A stretch of DNA of 64,000 nucleotides from Armatimonadota bacterium (GCA_031081715.1 JAVHMA010000014.1:1-64000), one strand, 5' to 3'; counted from the first letter of the stretch, positions 50,694 to 59,177 are shown. Numbers and translations are program-made. Notes: generated by a model from the letters alone, not told the origin.

Positions 50694-52297
50694 GCGCAGA
50701 TCGTACCGGCCCGTCGCGGGTCGGCCACACCGCGCATCACGCCGGGCCCGTCGAGCGCGATACCCTGCAGGCTCCCAAACGGCGGCCGCATCGTGACCCG
50801 GTGTCCGAGCCCCTGCAGGCCCTCGGCCACCTTCTCACCGCCGATCTCCACCGCCACCGGTTCCGCGGTCTCCACGTGCACACGCGGCGCCGCCATGGCC
50901 ACCTCGAGCCCGGCGCCCAGGTCGATGAGGCGGACGATCATGTGCACGAGATTGTTCGGGATCGTGCGGCCGCCGGCGCCGCCCAAACACAGCACCGGCG
51001 CCCCGCCACGATACAGCACGAGCGGCGACATGTTGTGCAGCGGGCGCTTGCCCGGCGCGATGGAGTTGGCGCGTCCCGGCCGCGGGTCGAAGCGGGACAG
51101 GCCATGGCCAAGGACGATGCCGGTGCCGGGCACGGAAAGCAGGCTCCCAAAGGAGCCCCCGTGCGTCAGCGTGAGCGATGCGACGTTACCCGCGGCGTCC
51201 GCGGCGCACAGGTGCGCGGTTCCGACCACGGGGTCGGGCGCGATGACCTCGCCGGGCGCCGGCGCCGCCATGCCCGCGACCACGCGGTCCCGCAGGGCGG
51301 CGACACGGTCCCGAGCGAGTTCGGCGGTCGGGTCCACCGGCACGTAGCGCGGGTCACCGTAGCGCAGCAGCCGCTCGCGCCAGCACACCTTGGCGGTCTC
51401 GACCAGGACGTGGGCGAGCGCCGCGTCGTCTCCGGCCGCTGGCGGCGACATCCCGTCGAGGACACGGAGCATCTGGAGTACCGTCAGGCCTCCGGTGGGC
51501 AGGCCGGGCACACACGCGGTGTAGCCGCGATACGACGCAACGACCGGGGGGCCTTCCTGGACCCGGTACCCGGCGAGATCCTCGATGGTCAGGCACCCGC
51601 CGTCGGCGCGCACGGCGGCGACCACGGCGCGCGCCACCTCGCCGCGGTAGAAAGCCTCGGCGCCCTCGCGGCCGATGCGCTCGATGACCCGTGCGAGCGC
51701 CGGGTTCCGCATGGTCTCGCCGGGGCGCGGCGGCCGGCCGTCGATCGAGAACAGGCGCGCGGTCTCGGGGAAGCGCGCGGCGCGTGGCATCAGCACCTCG
51801 CCGACCTTGCCGCTGAGCCAGTCGTCGACTGGAAAGCCGTCGGCGGCCGCGGCGACCGCCGGCTCCACCACCGACGCGAGCGGCCGCCTACCGAACCGAC
51901 CGTGCGCGTGCACCAGGCCCGCGACCACCCCGGGAACATCCACGGCGCGCCCGCCGAAGACGTTGGCCTCACCGGCCACCGCGAGGGTCTCCGGCGCGAC
52001 GACTTCGTACATGTCTTCGCGCGCCGCGGCCGGCGCGACGCTTGTGAAGTCGACCGCGACCGGCTCGGCGCGACCGACAAGCGAGGTGACCAGGCACCCG
52101 CCGTAACCGCCGATACCGGCCGTGGACGGGGCCACGACGGACAGCACGAACGCGGTGGCCACGGCGGCGTCCACTGCGTTGCCGCCGGCGCGCAGCACGC
52201 GCAGCCCGGCCTCCGAGGCGACCGGGTGTGGAGATGCCACCATTCCGTGCCTGACGCGCGCGCTGACGGACTCCGGTCTTTGGCGATGGTTGTCCAC
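50687..52297 (-). CDS. Gamma-glutamyltransferase family protein
   Basis: This 536-residue Ntn-hydrolase is made as a precursor that cleaves itself. The expected nucleophile is T360 in 'VGTAHLCAADAAGN'; the next residue is Ala where E. coli Ggt has Thr. 'GGNAVDAAVATAF' and 'GLPTGGLTVLQML' are family blocks. No signal peptide is seen, so it should be cytoplasmic and may be an acylase or oxamate-amidohydrolase-like relative rather than a glutathione enzyme. GTG at 52297 has AGAGGT 4 bases upstream. Confidence 0.9.
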   Translation of the reverse strand: MDNHRQRPESVSARVRHGMVASPHPVASEAGLRVLRAGGNAVDAAVATAFVLSVVAPSTAGIGGYGGCLVTSLVGRAEPVAVDFTSVAPAAAREDMYEVVAPETLAVAGEANVFGGRAVDVPGVVAGLVHAHGRFGRRPLASVVEPAVAAAADGFPVDDWLSGKVGEVLMPRAARFPETARLFSIDGRPPRPGETMRNPALARVIERIGREGAEAFYRGEVARAVVAAVRADGGCLTIEDLAGYRVQEGPPVVASYRGYTACVPGLPTGGLTVLQMLRVLDGMSPPAAGDDAALAHVLVETAKVCWRERLLRYGDPRYVPVDPTAELARDRVAALRDRVVAGMAAPAPGEVIAPDPVVGTAHLCAADAAGNVASLTLTHGGSFGSLLSVPGTGIVLGHGLSRFDPRPGRANSIAPGKRPLHNMSPLVLYRGGAPVLCLGGAGGRTIPNNLVHMIVRLIDLGAGLEVAMAAPRVHVETAEPVAVEIGGEKVAEGLQGLGHRVTMRPPFGSLQGIALDGPGVMRGVADPRRAGTICAG

Positions 52298-52392
52298 GGT
52301 GACCTCTACAGGGGTCGGCGTCGCCGGCAGTGAACGTAGTGGGCATTCTCGATACCCGGCAGGACCGCCTTCCTGCGGGGCGCGGAGGCCGC

Positions 52393-53166
52393 ATGAGCCA
52401 GCCGGTGCTCTTCCACGAACTGACGCGCGAGGAGGCCCGCGCGCGGGCGGGCGAGGCCCTGCTCGTGCTGCCGCTGGGCGCGACGGAGCAGCACGGGCCG
52501 CACCTGCCCGTGCTCACCGACACCATCACGGTCGAGCACGTCGCGGCTGCGGCGGTGGCGGAAGCCGCGGCCGCCGTCCCGGTGCTGCTCGCGCCCACCC
52601 TGCCATTTGGCTCGTCCGACCACCACCTGCCGTTCGGCGGCACCCTGTCGCTGCGTACCGAGACCTACTACCGCGTCCTCTGCGACCTGATCGCGTCGCT
52701 CGCCGCCGGGGGAGTCACGCGCATCTTCCTCGTGAACGGTCACGGCGGCAACCACGAGCTCGCGCAACTCGCCGCCCGTGACATGGCCCTGGCGCACCGG
52801 ATCAGCGTCGCCGCGACGTCCTACTGGATCGCCGCGTGGGACGCCCTGATCCGCCTGGAGGCGCACACCCTGGGCCGCCTCCCCGGCCACGCCGGCGCCT
52901 TCGAGACCTCGCAGATCCTGGCGCTCCGCCCCGACCTGGTGCGCCGGCCGCTACCGCACCGCGACGAGGCGCCGCCCCCCGGGCCGCCGCCGATCACGCG
53001 GACGTTCCGGGCAGAGCGCGGGGGGGCCTGGCAGGCGATCGACGGGTTCACGGATAGCCCGGACCGCGCCAGCGCGGCGCTGGGCCGCGCGTTCCTCGAC
53101 GCCGCCGCGACCGCGGTGGCTACCGCGCTCGTCGAGTTCTACCGGGCATCGGACGTAGAGCGATGA
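52393..53166 (+). CDS. Creatininase family amidohydrolase (third copy)
   Basis: This 257-residue enzyme has the complete motif set: E32-x-H34 ('TEQHGPHLP'), D43 ('LTD') and H117 in 'NGHGGNHE'. It is closer to the copy at 29643 than to the altered one at 35592. GGAGG lies 5 bases before the ATG at 52393; an upstream ATG at 52330 is less likely. Its stop overlaps the enolase-superfamily gene (GATGAG). The pairing with a cycloisomerase-like enzyme suggests one pathway for a cyclic amide or lactone. Confidence 0.92.
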   Translation: MSQPVLFHELTREEARARAGEALLVLPLGATEQHGPHLPVLTDTITVEHVAAAAVAEAAAAVPVLLAPTLPFGSSDHHLPFGGTLSLRTETYYRVLCDLIASLAAGGVTRIFLVNGHGGNHELAQLAARDMALAHRISVAATSYWIAAWDALIRLEAHTLGRLPGHAGAFETSQILALRPDLVRRPLPHRDEAPPPGPPPITRTFRAERGGAWQAIDGFTDSPDRASAALGRAFLDAAATAVATALVEFYRASDVER

Positions 53167-54281
53167 GGATCACGCGCGTCGAAACCATTCCGGTGGAGGT
53201 CCCGATCGACCGCACGCGCGCCCTCAAAAGCGGGCGCGGTGGGGGTCATACCCGGTCCCAGTTCCTTCTGGTGAAGGTCCACACCGACGGCGGTCTGGTC
53301 GGGTTGGGCGAGGTGTCGTGCACGCCGCGGTGGAGTGGCGAAGACCACGTCACGGCCGCCCACATCATCGCCACGATCCTGGGGCCCGCCCTGGCTGGCG
53401 AGGACCCGACGCACGTCGAGCGGCTGGCGCGGGCGCTGCGCCGCGCGGTCGCGGGGCATCCCTTCACCAAGGCCGGCGTCGAGATGGCGCTGTGGGACAT
53501 CCTCGGCAAAGTGGCGGGCCTGCCCCTCTACCGCCTGCTGGGCGGGCCGGTGCGCGACGTCGTCCCCACCAAGTTCTCGGTGACCGGGCAGCCGCCACCC
53601 GCCGCCGCGCAGGTGGCCGCGTGGGCCGCCGGGCAGGGCTTCCGGGTGATGAAGGTCAAGGTCGGCGTGGACCCCGACGAGGACGTCGCGCGGGTGCGCG
53701 CGGTCCGCGAGGCCGTGGGGCCCGACGTGCGGTTGGGCGTGGACGCCAACGGCGGGTGGTCGCTGCGGACGGCCATCCGCACGATCCGGCGGCTCTGCGA
53801 CTACGGCATCGCCTTCGCCGAGCAACCGGTGCCGCCGCGCGATCCGTCGTGGCTCGCGGAGGTGCGCCGCGGCGTCGAGGTGCCAATCGTGGCCGACGAG
53901 AGCGTCTATGCGCCGGAGGACGCGATGGCACTCGTCCGCGCCCAGGCCGCCGATGTCCTGTCGGTCTACGTCGGCAAGGCGGGCGGCCTCGGTCCGGCGC
54001 GCGGCATCGCGGCGCTGGCCGAGGCCGCGGGCCTCACGTGTACGGTGGGCAGTAATCTCGAGATGGGAGTGGCGAGCGCAGCGATGATCCACCTGGCGAT
54101 GGCGACGCCGGGTATCGGCGCCGAGGAGATCCCCTGCGACATCCTCGGCCCGTTCTTCTACCAGGACGACATCCTGCGCGAGCCGCTGCCCATCGCCGCC
54201 GGCGAGGCCCGGCCGCCCGAGCGCCCCGGGCTCGGCGTCGAGCTCGACGAGGAGAAGGTCGCCTACTACCGCGTCCGCTGA
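53163..54281 (+). CDS. Enolase-superfamily muconate-cycloisomerase-like enzyme
   Basis: This 372-residue protein has a complete active site of the MLE subgroup. K-x-K is in 'VMKVKVGV', Asp in 'GVDANGGW', Glu in 'FAEQPVPP', Asp/Glu in 'VADESVY', and a second catalytic Lys in 'YVGKAGGL'. It could be a cycloisomerase, o-succinylbenzoate-type dehydratase or dipeptide epimerase. Epimerase activity would fit the peptide theme, but this is inference. Its 3' end overlaps the converging MFS gene by 16 bases. Confidence 0.92.
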   Translation: MRITRVETIPVEVPIDRTRALKSGRGGGHTRSQFLLVKVHTDGGLVGLGEVSCTPRWSGEDHVTAAHIIATILGPALAGEDPTHVERLARALRRAVAGHPFTKAGVEMALWDILGKVAGLPLYRLLGGPVRDVVPTKFSVTGQPPPAAAQVAAWAAGQGFRVMKVKVGVDPDEDVARVRAVREAVGPDVRLGVDANGGWSLRTAIRTIRRLCDYGIAFAEQPVPPRDPSWLAEVRRGVEVPIVADESVYAPEDAMALVRAQAADVLSVYVGKAGGLGPARGIAALAEAAGLTCTVGSNLEMGVASAAMIHLAMATPGIGAEEIPCDILGPFFYQDDILREPLPIAAGEARPPERPGLGVELDEEKVAYYRVR

Positions 54282-55762
54282 GCCCGCTGGATCGCCTGCG
54301 CCAGCCCGACCTTCGGCGCCAGCGCCACAGCCGCGAGCGCGGCCAGCGCCGCGGCGGCGGAGATCACGAACACGGCGCGCACGCCGCCGGCCAGCGCCTG
54401 CCGCAGGAGCGCATCGAGGGTGCCCGTGGTCGCCGCCGACCGGCTGAGCGGGTCCATGAGCCGGTCGAGCGAGACCGCGGCCGCATCCACCCCGGCCGAC
54501 CGCAAAATCCCGGCCAAGCGCGCGCTCAGCACCACGCCCATGACGCTGACGCCGACGGCGCCGCCGACGCTGCGGCTGAACTGCAGCATCGAGGTGGCGG
54601 TCCCCAGGTCGGCGCGCGGCGCGGTGGTCTGAACGGCGATCAACAGCGTGGGCACCGACAGTCCCATACCGATCCCCATCAGGGCCAGGTTGGCCGCGAG
54701 CGCCGCCCGACTCGCGCCCGCGTCCACGGCGGTCATGAGCAGCGCCCCCGCCGACAGCGACGCCATGCCGGCGAGCGCCAGCGTGCGGTAATGCAGCCGC
54801 AGCAGCAGGCGGCTACCCACGATCGCCGCGAGCACCCATCCGAGCATGATCGGCGTGATCGTGGCGCCAGCGCCGGTCGCGGTCGTCCCGAGCACGGCCT
54901 GCACGAACAGCGGGACGAACGCGAAGCTGCCGAACAGCGCGACGCCCGAGAGGAAACCGTGCCCGACGGCCACGGTGAACAGGCGGTCGCGGAACAGCCG
55001 CACCGGCAGCACCGGGTCGGCCGCGCGCCGCTCGATCCACACGAGCGCGGCGAGTAGCCCGGCGGCGCCGGCGACGAGCGCGGCACCCGCGGGCGCGCGG
55101 AGCTGGAAGAGCCCGAGGAGCAACGCGAGCACCGTCGCGGTCAGCACGCCGAAGCCCGCGTAGTCGATCGGCGGCCCGCCCGCCGCGCGGCGCTCGTCCA
55201 CCCACACGGTCCAGATGAGCGCGGTGGCCGCCAGCCCGGGCAGCACGTTGATGTAAAAGATCCACCGCCACGAGACCTGATCCACCAGGAAGCCGCCGAG
55301 CAGGGGGCCGACGATGGACGCGAAGCCCCACACGCTGGCGAAGACACCCTGCATGCGCGCCCGCTGCTCGAAGCTGAACAGCGCGCCCACGATGATGAAC
55401 GACAGCGTCATGATGCCCCCGGCGCCGAGGCCCTGCACGACGCGGAAGCCGATCAGGGCGCCCATGCTGGTCGCCTGGCCGCACAGCACGGAGCCCGCGA
55501 GGAAGAGGGCCATGGCCCCGGCCCACAACGGCTTGCGGCCGACCGCGTCCGAGAGCTTGCCGACGACCGGCACGACCGTCGTGGACGCCACCAGGTAGGC
55601 CGAGAACACCCAGCTGTAAACGTCCAGCCCGCCGAGATGCGCAACGATGGTGGGCATCGCCGTGGCGACCACCGTGGTTTCCATGGCCGCCATGAACAGG
55701 CTGAACATCACGCCGAGCGTGATCAGCCGCTGCGGGCGGGTGATGGACGGCGCTATCCGCAC
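54266..55762 (-). CDS. MFS drug/solute exporter, DHA2 (EmrB/QacA) type
   Basis: This 498-residue transporter has about 14 hydrophobic spans. 'MAAMETTVVATAMPTI' near the start matches the DHA2 motif ('DxTxVNVALP'-like, with Glu for Asp), 'GKLSDAVGRKPLW' is motif A, and 'RVVQGLGAGGIM' is motif B/C. It would export drugs or metabolites using the proton gradient. The GTG at 55762 overlaps the M19-like gene stop by 10 bases; the closeness of GGAGGT to this GTG leaves the exact start uncertain. Confidence 0.92.
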   Translation of the reverse strand: MRIAPSITRPQRLITLGVMFSLFMAAMETTVVATAMPTIVAHLGGLDVYSWVFSAYLVASTTVVPVVGKLSDAVGRKPLWAGAMALFLAGSVLCGQATSMGALIGFRVVQGLGAGGIMTLSFIIVGALFSFEQRARMQGVFASVWGFASIVGPLLGGFLVDQVSWRWIFYINVLPGLAATALIWTVWVDERRAAGGPPIDYAGFGVLTATVLALLLGLFQLRAPAGAALVAGAAGLLAALVWIERRAADPVLPVRLFRDRLFTVAVGHGFLSGVALFGSFAFVPLFVQAVLGTTATGAGATITPIMLGWVLAAIVGSRLLLRLHYRTLALAGMASLSAGALLMTAVDAGASRAALAANLALMGIGMGLSVPTLLIAVQTTAPRADLGTATSMLQFSRSVGGAVGVSVMGVVLSARLAGILRSAGVDAAAVSLDRLMDPLSRSAATTGTLDALLRQALAGGVRAVFVISAAAALAALAAVALAPKVGLAQAIQRAQRTR

Positions 55763-56937
55763 ACCTCCCGGAACACCCGGAGAAAGTTCAGCCCGAGCAG
55801 TTTCCGCAGTTCGTCCTCGTTGAACCCCCATCGCGCGAGCGCCACGGTCAGGTTGGGCCAGTCGGAGAAACGCTCGTAGCCCTGCAGGCGGTAGTCAGGC
55901 GTAAGGCGGTGCTCCTCGAGCCGGAACCCGGCCCAATCGAAGCCGCCCCGGCGTTGCGGCATCGAGGGCGGGTACTCGACGACCGAGTCCGTGCCGGGCC
56001 CGGGCCCGGCCTTGTCGGTGCCGATCCCCACGTGGTCGATGCCGCAGACCGAGACCAGGTGCTCGACGTGGCGGCAGAAGTCGTCTAGCGTCGGCTCCTT
56101 CGATGTCGAGATGAACCCGGGGATCACCACCACCCCGAAGTACCCGCCGCGCTCCGCGACCGCCCGCGCCAGCTCGTCGGTCTTCCCGCGATCGTGGTAG
56201 CAGACGGTCTTGCTGCTCGAGTGCGACACGACGACGGGCGCCGCGCTCACCGCGAGCGCGTCCCACCCCACCTGCTCGCTGCAGTGGCTGATATCCACCA
56301 GGATGCGCGCGGCGTTGAGCCGACGCACGACCTCGCGGCCGAAGTACGAGAGGCCGCCCTGGGTCGCCTCGGTGCAGCCGTCGCCCAGCAGGTTCCGCAG
56401 GTTGTAGGTCAGCTGCACCATGCGCACGCCAAGATAGCGGAAGTGGTCGATGCGGTCCAGCTCGTCGCCGAACGGAGTGGCGTTCTGGAAGTCCAGGACC
56501 AGCCCGTAGCGCCCCTCGCGGTGCGCGCGCTCGATGTCGGCCGCGGTGCGGACCAGCACCATGGCGCCATCCAGCGCGTCCACGACGGCGTGGGCCCGTC
56601 CGAGCCGCAGGTTGGCCAGCTCGAAGGCGCGGCCGGGCGCCTCGGTACCCGAGTAGCTGGCGCACGCCACGGTCACGCCCGACCGCCGCCAGAACTCCAG
56701 GTAGGCGGCTCGCGCCTCCTCCGAGGTGCGCAGCTCCTCCAGCGCCATCTCGGCCATCAGGGGCGCGGCCTCTTCACGGGTGAGCCCGCGCGCGGCGTAC
56801 TCGGCCAGCCGCTCGCGCATCCGGGCGGTGAAGAGGAAGCCGGTGGTCGCCGGGGGCTGCTGCGAGTCGATAACCAGCGCGTCCTCGTGGAGCCTCCGGG
56901 CTTCGTCCGGGGTCAGGGTGGGGGTGGACCGCCTCAC
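55753..56937 (-). CDS. M19 membrane-dipeptidase-like protein with altered metal site (second copy)
   Basis: This 394-residue protein is of the same subgroup as 13169-14197. 'VDISHCS' (H218) and 'VVSHSSS' (H239) and 'GIGTD' supply the second metal site. The N-terminal His-x-Asp is 'DSQQPP' and the bridging-Glu region 'LDFQNATPFGDEL' has Q-N instead of the expected Glu. Both copies share 'RTVQLTYN'/'RMVQLTYN' followed by 'RN-x(2)-GDG'. It lies between the MBL hydrolase and the exporter genes, coupled to the first by GTGA overlap. Confidence 0.85.
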   Translation of the reverse strand: MRRSTPTLTPDEARRLHEDALVIDSQQPPATTGFLFTARMRERLAEYAARGLTREEAAPLMAEMALEELRTSEEARAAYLEFWRRSGVTVACASYSGTEAPGRAFELANLRLGRAHAVVDALDGAMVLVRTAADIERAHREGRYGLVLDFQNATPFGDELDRIDHFRYLGVRMVQLTYNLRNLLGDGCTEATQGGLSYFGREVVRRLNAARILVDISHCSEQVGWDALAVSAAPVVVSHSSSKTVCYHDRGKTDELARAVAERGGYFGVVVIPGFISTSKEPTLDDFCRHVEHLVSVCGIDHVGIGTDKAGPGPGTDSVVEYPPSMPQRRGGFDWAGFRLEEHRLTPDYRLQGYERFSDWPNLTVALARWGFNEDELRKLLGLNFLRVFREVCG

Positions 56938-57713
56938 AGGCGCCTCCAGGGCGACGCGGCGTCGGTGCCCGCGACCCGACCCTCGGCCCGGAGCTTCAGC
57001 AGGTGCGCGTGCACCGACTGCGCTGCCAGGCCGTGGAGCGCGGCAGGCACCTCCGCGTAGATGCGCGCCACCAGTTCGGGGATGCGGGCGGGACCGGCCT
57101 CGAGCGCCGCCAGGACCTGCTCCTCCCGCATCCGCCGGTGCCGCAGGTACTGCTCGATGGCCTCGGCAGGCCGCACAATGACTTCGCCGTGGCCGGGGTA
57201 GATGCGCGACAGCCGCTCGCGGGCCAGCCGCTCCAGCGACGCCATGTAGGCGGCCATGTCACCGTCCGGCGGGGCGACGACCACCGTGGATCCGGCGACG
57301 ATGAGGTCCCCGGAGAACAGCGCCCGCTCCTCGCGCAGCACGAGGGACACATGATCCGAGGTGTGGCCCGGCGTGTGGAGGACCTCCAGCGTCGCCCCGC
57401 CGCCGCTGAGGAGCGCGCCGTCGCGGAGCGCGAACGGATGCGTGAGCACGGCCGCGCCGGTTCGCGAGGACAGCGGCCGCGCGCCGGGCGCGTGGTCGGG
57501 ATGGCCATGGGTGAGGAGAATGCGCGCCACGGTCGCGTCGCCTATGGCCTCCAGAATGCGCTCGATGTGGCCAGGGTCGGCCGGGCCCGGGTCGATGACA
57601 GTGACGCGCCCCACGCCGACCAGGTAGGTGTTGGTGCCCCCGCCGGTCATGGGCGAGGCGTTAGGCGCCACCAGCCTCCGGACCAGCGGGGACAGCCTGA
57701 CCTCAACGGGCAT
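56934..57713 (-). CDS. MBL-fold metallo-hydrolase with C-terminal winged-helix-like domain
   Basis: This 259-residue protein has 'LLTHGHPDHAPGA' (HxHxDH metal motif, near 67-79), 'HTPGHTSDH', 'FSGDLIVAG' for the bridging Asp and 'IYPGHGEVI'. The last 80 residues resemble the LACTB2-type winged-helix tail ('YLRHRRMREEQVLAALEAGP' as a helix). LACTB2-like proteins are RNA endonucleases or thioesterases. The ATG at 57713 has GGAGGTG 7 bases upstream. It is the first gene of the operon 54266-57713. Confidence 0.9.
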   Translation of the reverse strand: MPVEVRLSPLVRRLVAPNASPMTGGGTNTYLVGVGRVTVIDPGPADPGHIERILEAIGDATVARILLTHGHPDHAPGARPLSSRTGAAVLTHPFALRDGALLSGGGATLEVLHTPGHTSDHVSLVLREERALFSGDLIVAGSTVVVAPPDGDMAAYMASLERLARERLSRIYPGHGEVIVRPAEAIEQYLRHRRMREEQVLAALEAGPARIPELVARIYAEVPAALHGLAAQSVHAHLLKLRAEGRVAGTDAASPWRRL

Positions 57714-57795
57714 CCTCCGGCACCTCCGTTCCGGCGAGGCCGTGATCACATCCGATGTCTAGACCGCCGGCGACCTGGGCACAATGCCGGTGAGA

Positions 57796-57881
57796 CCTCC
57801 GATAAAGGCAAACCCGTCGCAAGGCGGGGACGCAAAGCCGACAGGACCCCTCTGGGGTTGGCTGGGTTGCCGAAGAGGGTT
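57796..57881 (+). ncRNA. Cyclic di-GMP-I (GEMM-I) riboswitch aptamer
   Basis: Conserved elements appear in order: ATAAAGGCAAACC (57802-57814), a stem capped by the tetraloop GCAA (CCGTC/GGCGG), GGGACGCAAAGCC, a second hairpin ('GACCCCTCTGGGGTTGGCT'), and GGGTTGCCGA closing the aptamer. This is the Vc2-type layout, including the tetraloop and its receptor. It lies directly upstream of an intrinsic terminator and an HD-GYP-like gene. Outer bases CCTC (57796-57799) can pair with GAGG (57875-57878) of the terminator's left arm. Confidence 0.93.
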
Positions 57882-57914
57882 TCGTGCTGTAGAGCGAAAT
57901 CCTCTTGTTTTTTT
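57873..57914 (+). terminator. Riboswitch expression platform: intrinsic terminator
   Basis: AAGAGGGTTTCG (57873-57884) pairs over all 12 positions (one G-T) with CGAAATCCTCTT (57895-57906), loop TGCTGTAGAG, followed by seven Ts (57908-57914). It lies 24 bases before the HD-GYP-like start codon. Its left arm overlaps the 3' side of the aptamer, so ligand binding and termination should exclude each other. Confidence 0.9.
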
Positions 57915-57937
57915 GCGCCCGCAGAGGGGGATGCGCC

Positions 57938-58507
57938 ATGGCCGTCGAGAGTCCGCTCACCGCCGCCCGCGTGATCGAGCGCATGTGTCCCTGGCCGGAG
58001 GGGCACCTGCAGCGCGTTGCCGGATATAGCGCGCAGCTGGCGGCGGCGGCGGCTCTCGACGGCGCTGTGCCGGTGGTGGCGAAGGCAGCCCTGCTCCACG
58101 AGATCGGCAAGCTGGCCTTGCCGGAGGAACTTCTGGCCAGGCGCGACCGCCTGACCCCCCCCGAGGCCGAGGCGCTCCGGCGCCACGTAGTAGCGGGCGC
58201 CGAGATGTGCCGGTCGCTGCCCGACGGCGAGCGGATCGCTGCGATCGTCCGCCACTGCCACGAACACTGGAACGGCCAGGGGTATCCCGACCGCCTGGCC
58301 GGCGAGCAAATCCCCATCGGCGCCCGGATCGTGGCTATCGCCGACGCGTTCGACACCCTCATGATCGACCGGCCCTGGCGGTCCGCGTACTCACCCGAGG
58401 AGGCGCTGCAGATCCTGTGGTTCGGGGCCGATACCCAGTGGGATCCCCACCTGGTCGAGCTGTTCGACCAGCTCGTCCGCCCCACGCTGGTCAGACGCCG
58501 GACCTAG
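57938..58507 (+). CDS. HD-GYP-like domain protein, putative c-di-GMP phosphodiesterase
   Basis: This 189-residue stand-alone domain has H23, H54-E55 ('LLHEIGKL', where HD is usual), H83, H106/H108 ('HCHEHWNGQGYP') with GYP at 115-117, and D136 ('IADAFDTL'). No sensor or membrane part is attached. HD-GYP enzymes split c-di-GMP to pGpG or GMP, and control by a c-di-GMP riboswitch supports this. The Glu for Asp change leaves activity open. GAGGGGG precedes the ATG by about 7 bases. It converges on the TPR gene. Confidence 0.88.
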   Translation: MAVESPLTAARVIERMCPWPEGHLQRVAGYSAQLAAAAALDGAVPVVAKAALLHEIGKLALPEELLARRDRLTPPEAEALRRHVVAGAEMCRSLPDGERIAAIVRHCHEHWNGQGYPDRLAGEQIPIGARIVAIADAFDTLMIDRPWRSAYSPEEALQILWFGADTQWDPHLVELFDQLVRPTLVRRRT

Positions 58508-58508
58508 C

Positions 58509-59135
58509 CTAGCGGGTTCCCTCGCGGGGCCCCTCGAGGAGGACTCGCGCCTCGCGCGCCGCGTCGCTGGCCGGTGCCAGGGCGATCGCGCGCTCGAGCG
58601 CCGCTCGCGCCTCATCGATCCGGCCCACCTTCAGCGCGGCCCGGCCGTACCACAACTGGACCGTGGCCGATTCGGGGCTGACGCGCGCCGCCTCGCGGTA
58701 GCGCGCGAGCGCAGGGCCGTACCACCCACCCTGATAGAGCTCGTAACCCTCCCGCATGAGACGGCGGAGATACTGCTGCGGTGACAGCGGCGCCGGCGTC
58801 GGCCGGGGCGAGGCCGCGGTAGCGGGCCGGCGCACCGGCGACGGCCGCGACGCCTGCAGCCGCTGAGGCGCCGAGGGACGCACCGCGACCATCTCCCGGG
58901 CCTGTGGCGGGCGCGGCGACGCCTCTTCGGAAGAACGGGAACCCGGCGGCTTTGGCGCGCCGGCCGGCGCCTGGTCCACCGCGCGCGCCCGGACAAACCA
59001 CTCGACCACCTTCCGCTCGATGGCGGACGCGTTGAGCGCTTCGGGCCCGGCGAGCAGATAGGCGCCGACCGCCAGCGCCAGCACGAACTGCGCCACCAGG
59101 ATCCACCGCGGCCTGGATCCGTGATGCCCCATCAT
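58509..59135 (-). CDS. Membrane-anchored TPR-repeat protein
   Basis: This 208-residue protein starts near MMGHHGSRPRW with one N-terminal span ('ILVAQFVLALAVGAYLLAG', about 12-30), then a Pro/Arg/Ser-rich linker (about 55-120) and two TPR units at the end ('GGWYGPALARYREAARVSP' and 'GRIDEARAALERAIALAP'). TPRs bind partner proteins. The partner is unknown. The start is uncertain because no ribosome-binding site is seen. It converges with the HD-GYP-like gene with one base between stops. Confidence 0.8.
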   Translation of the reverse strand: MMGHHGSRPRWILVAQFVLALAVGAYLLAGPEALNASAIERKVVEWFVRARAVDQAPAGAPKPPGSRSSEEASPRPPQAREMVAVRPSAPQRLQASRPSPVRRPATAASPRPTPAPLSPQQYLRRLMREGYELYQGGWYGPALARYREAARVSPESATVQLWYGRAALKVGRIDEARAALERAIALAPASDAAREARVLLEGPREGTR

Positions 59136-59177
59136 CCGAACGGTATTGTGCCCACCCAGCACCGGCCGAAGACTCGA

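Noticed and set aside
57703-58485. Minus-strand frame across the riboswitch and HD-GYP-like gene
   Set aside because: It is antisense to a convincing riboswitch and a gene with clear motifs, and it has no domain of its own.
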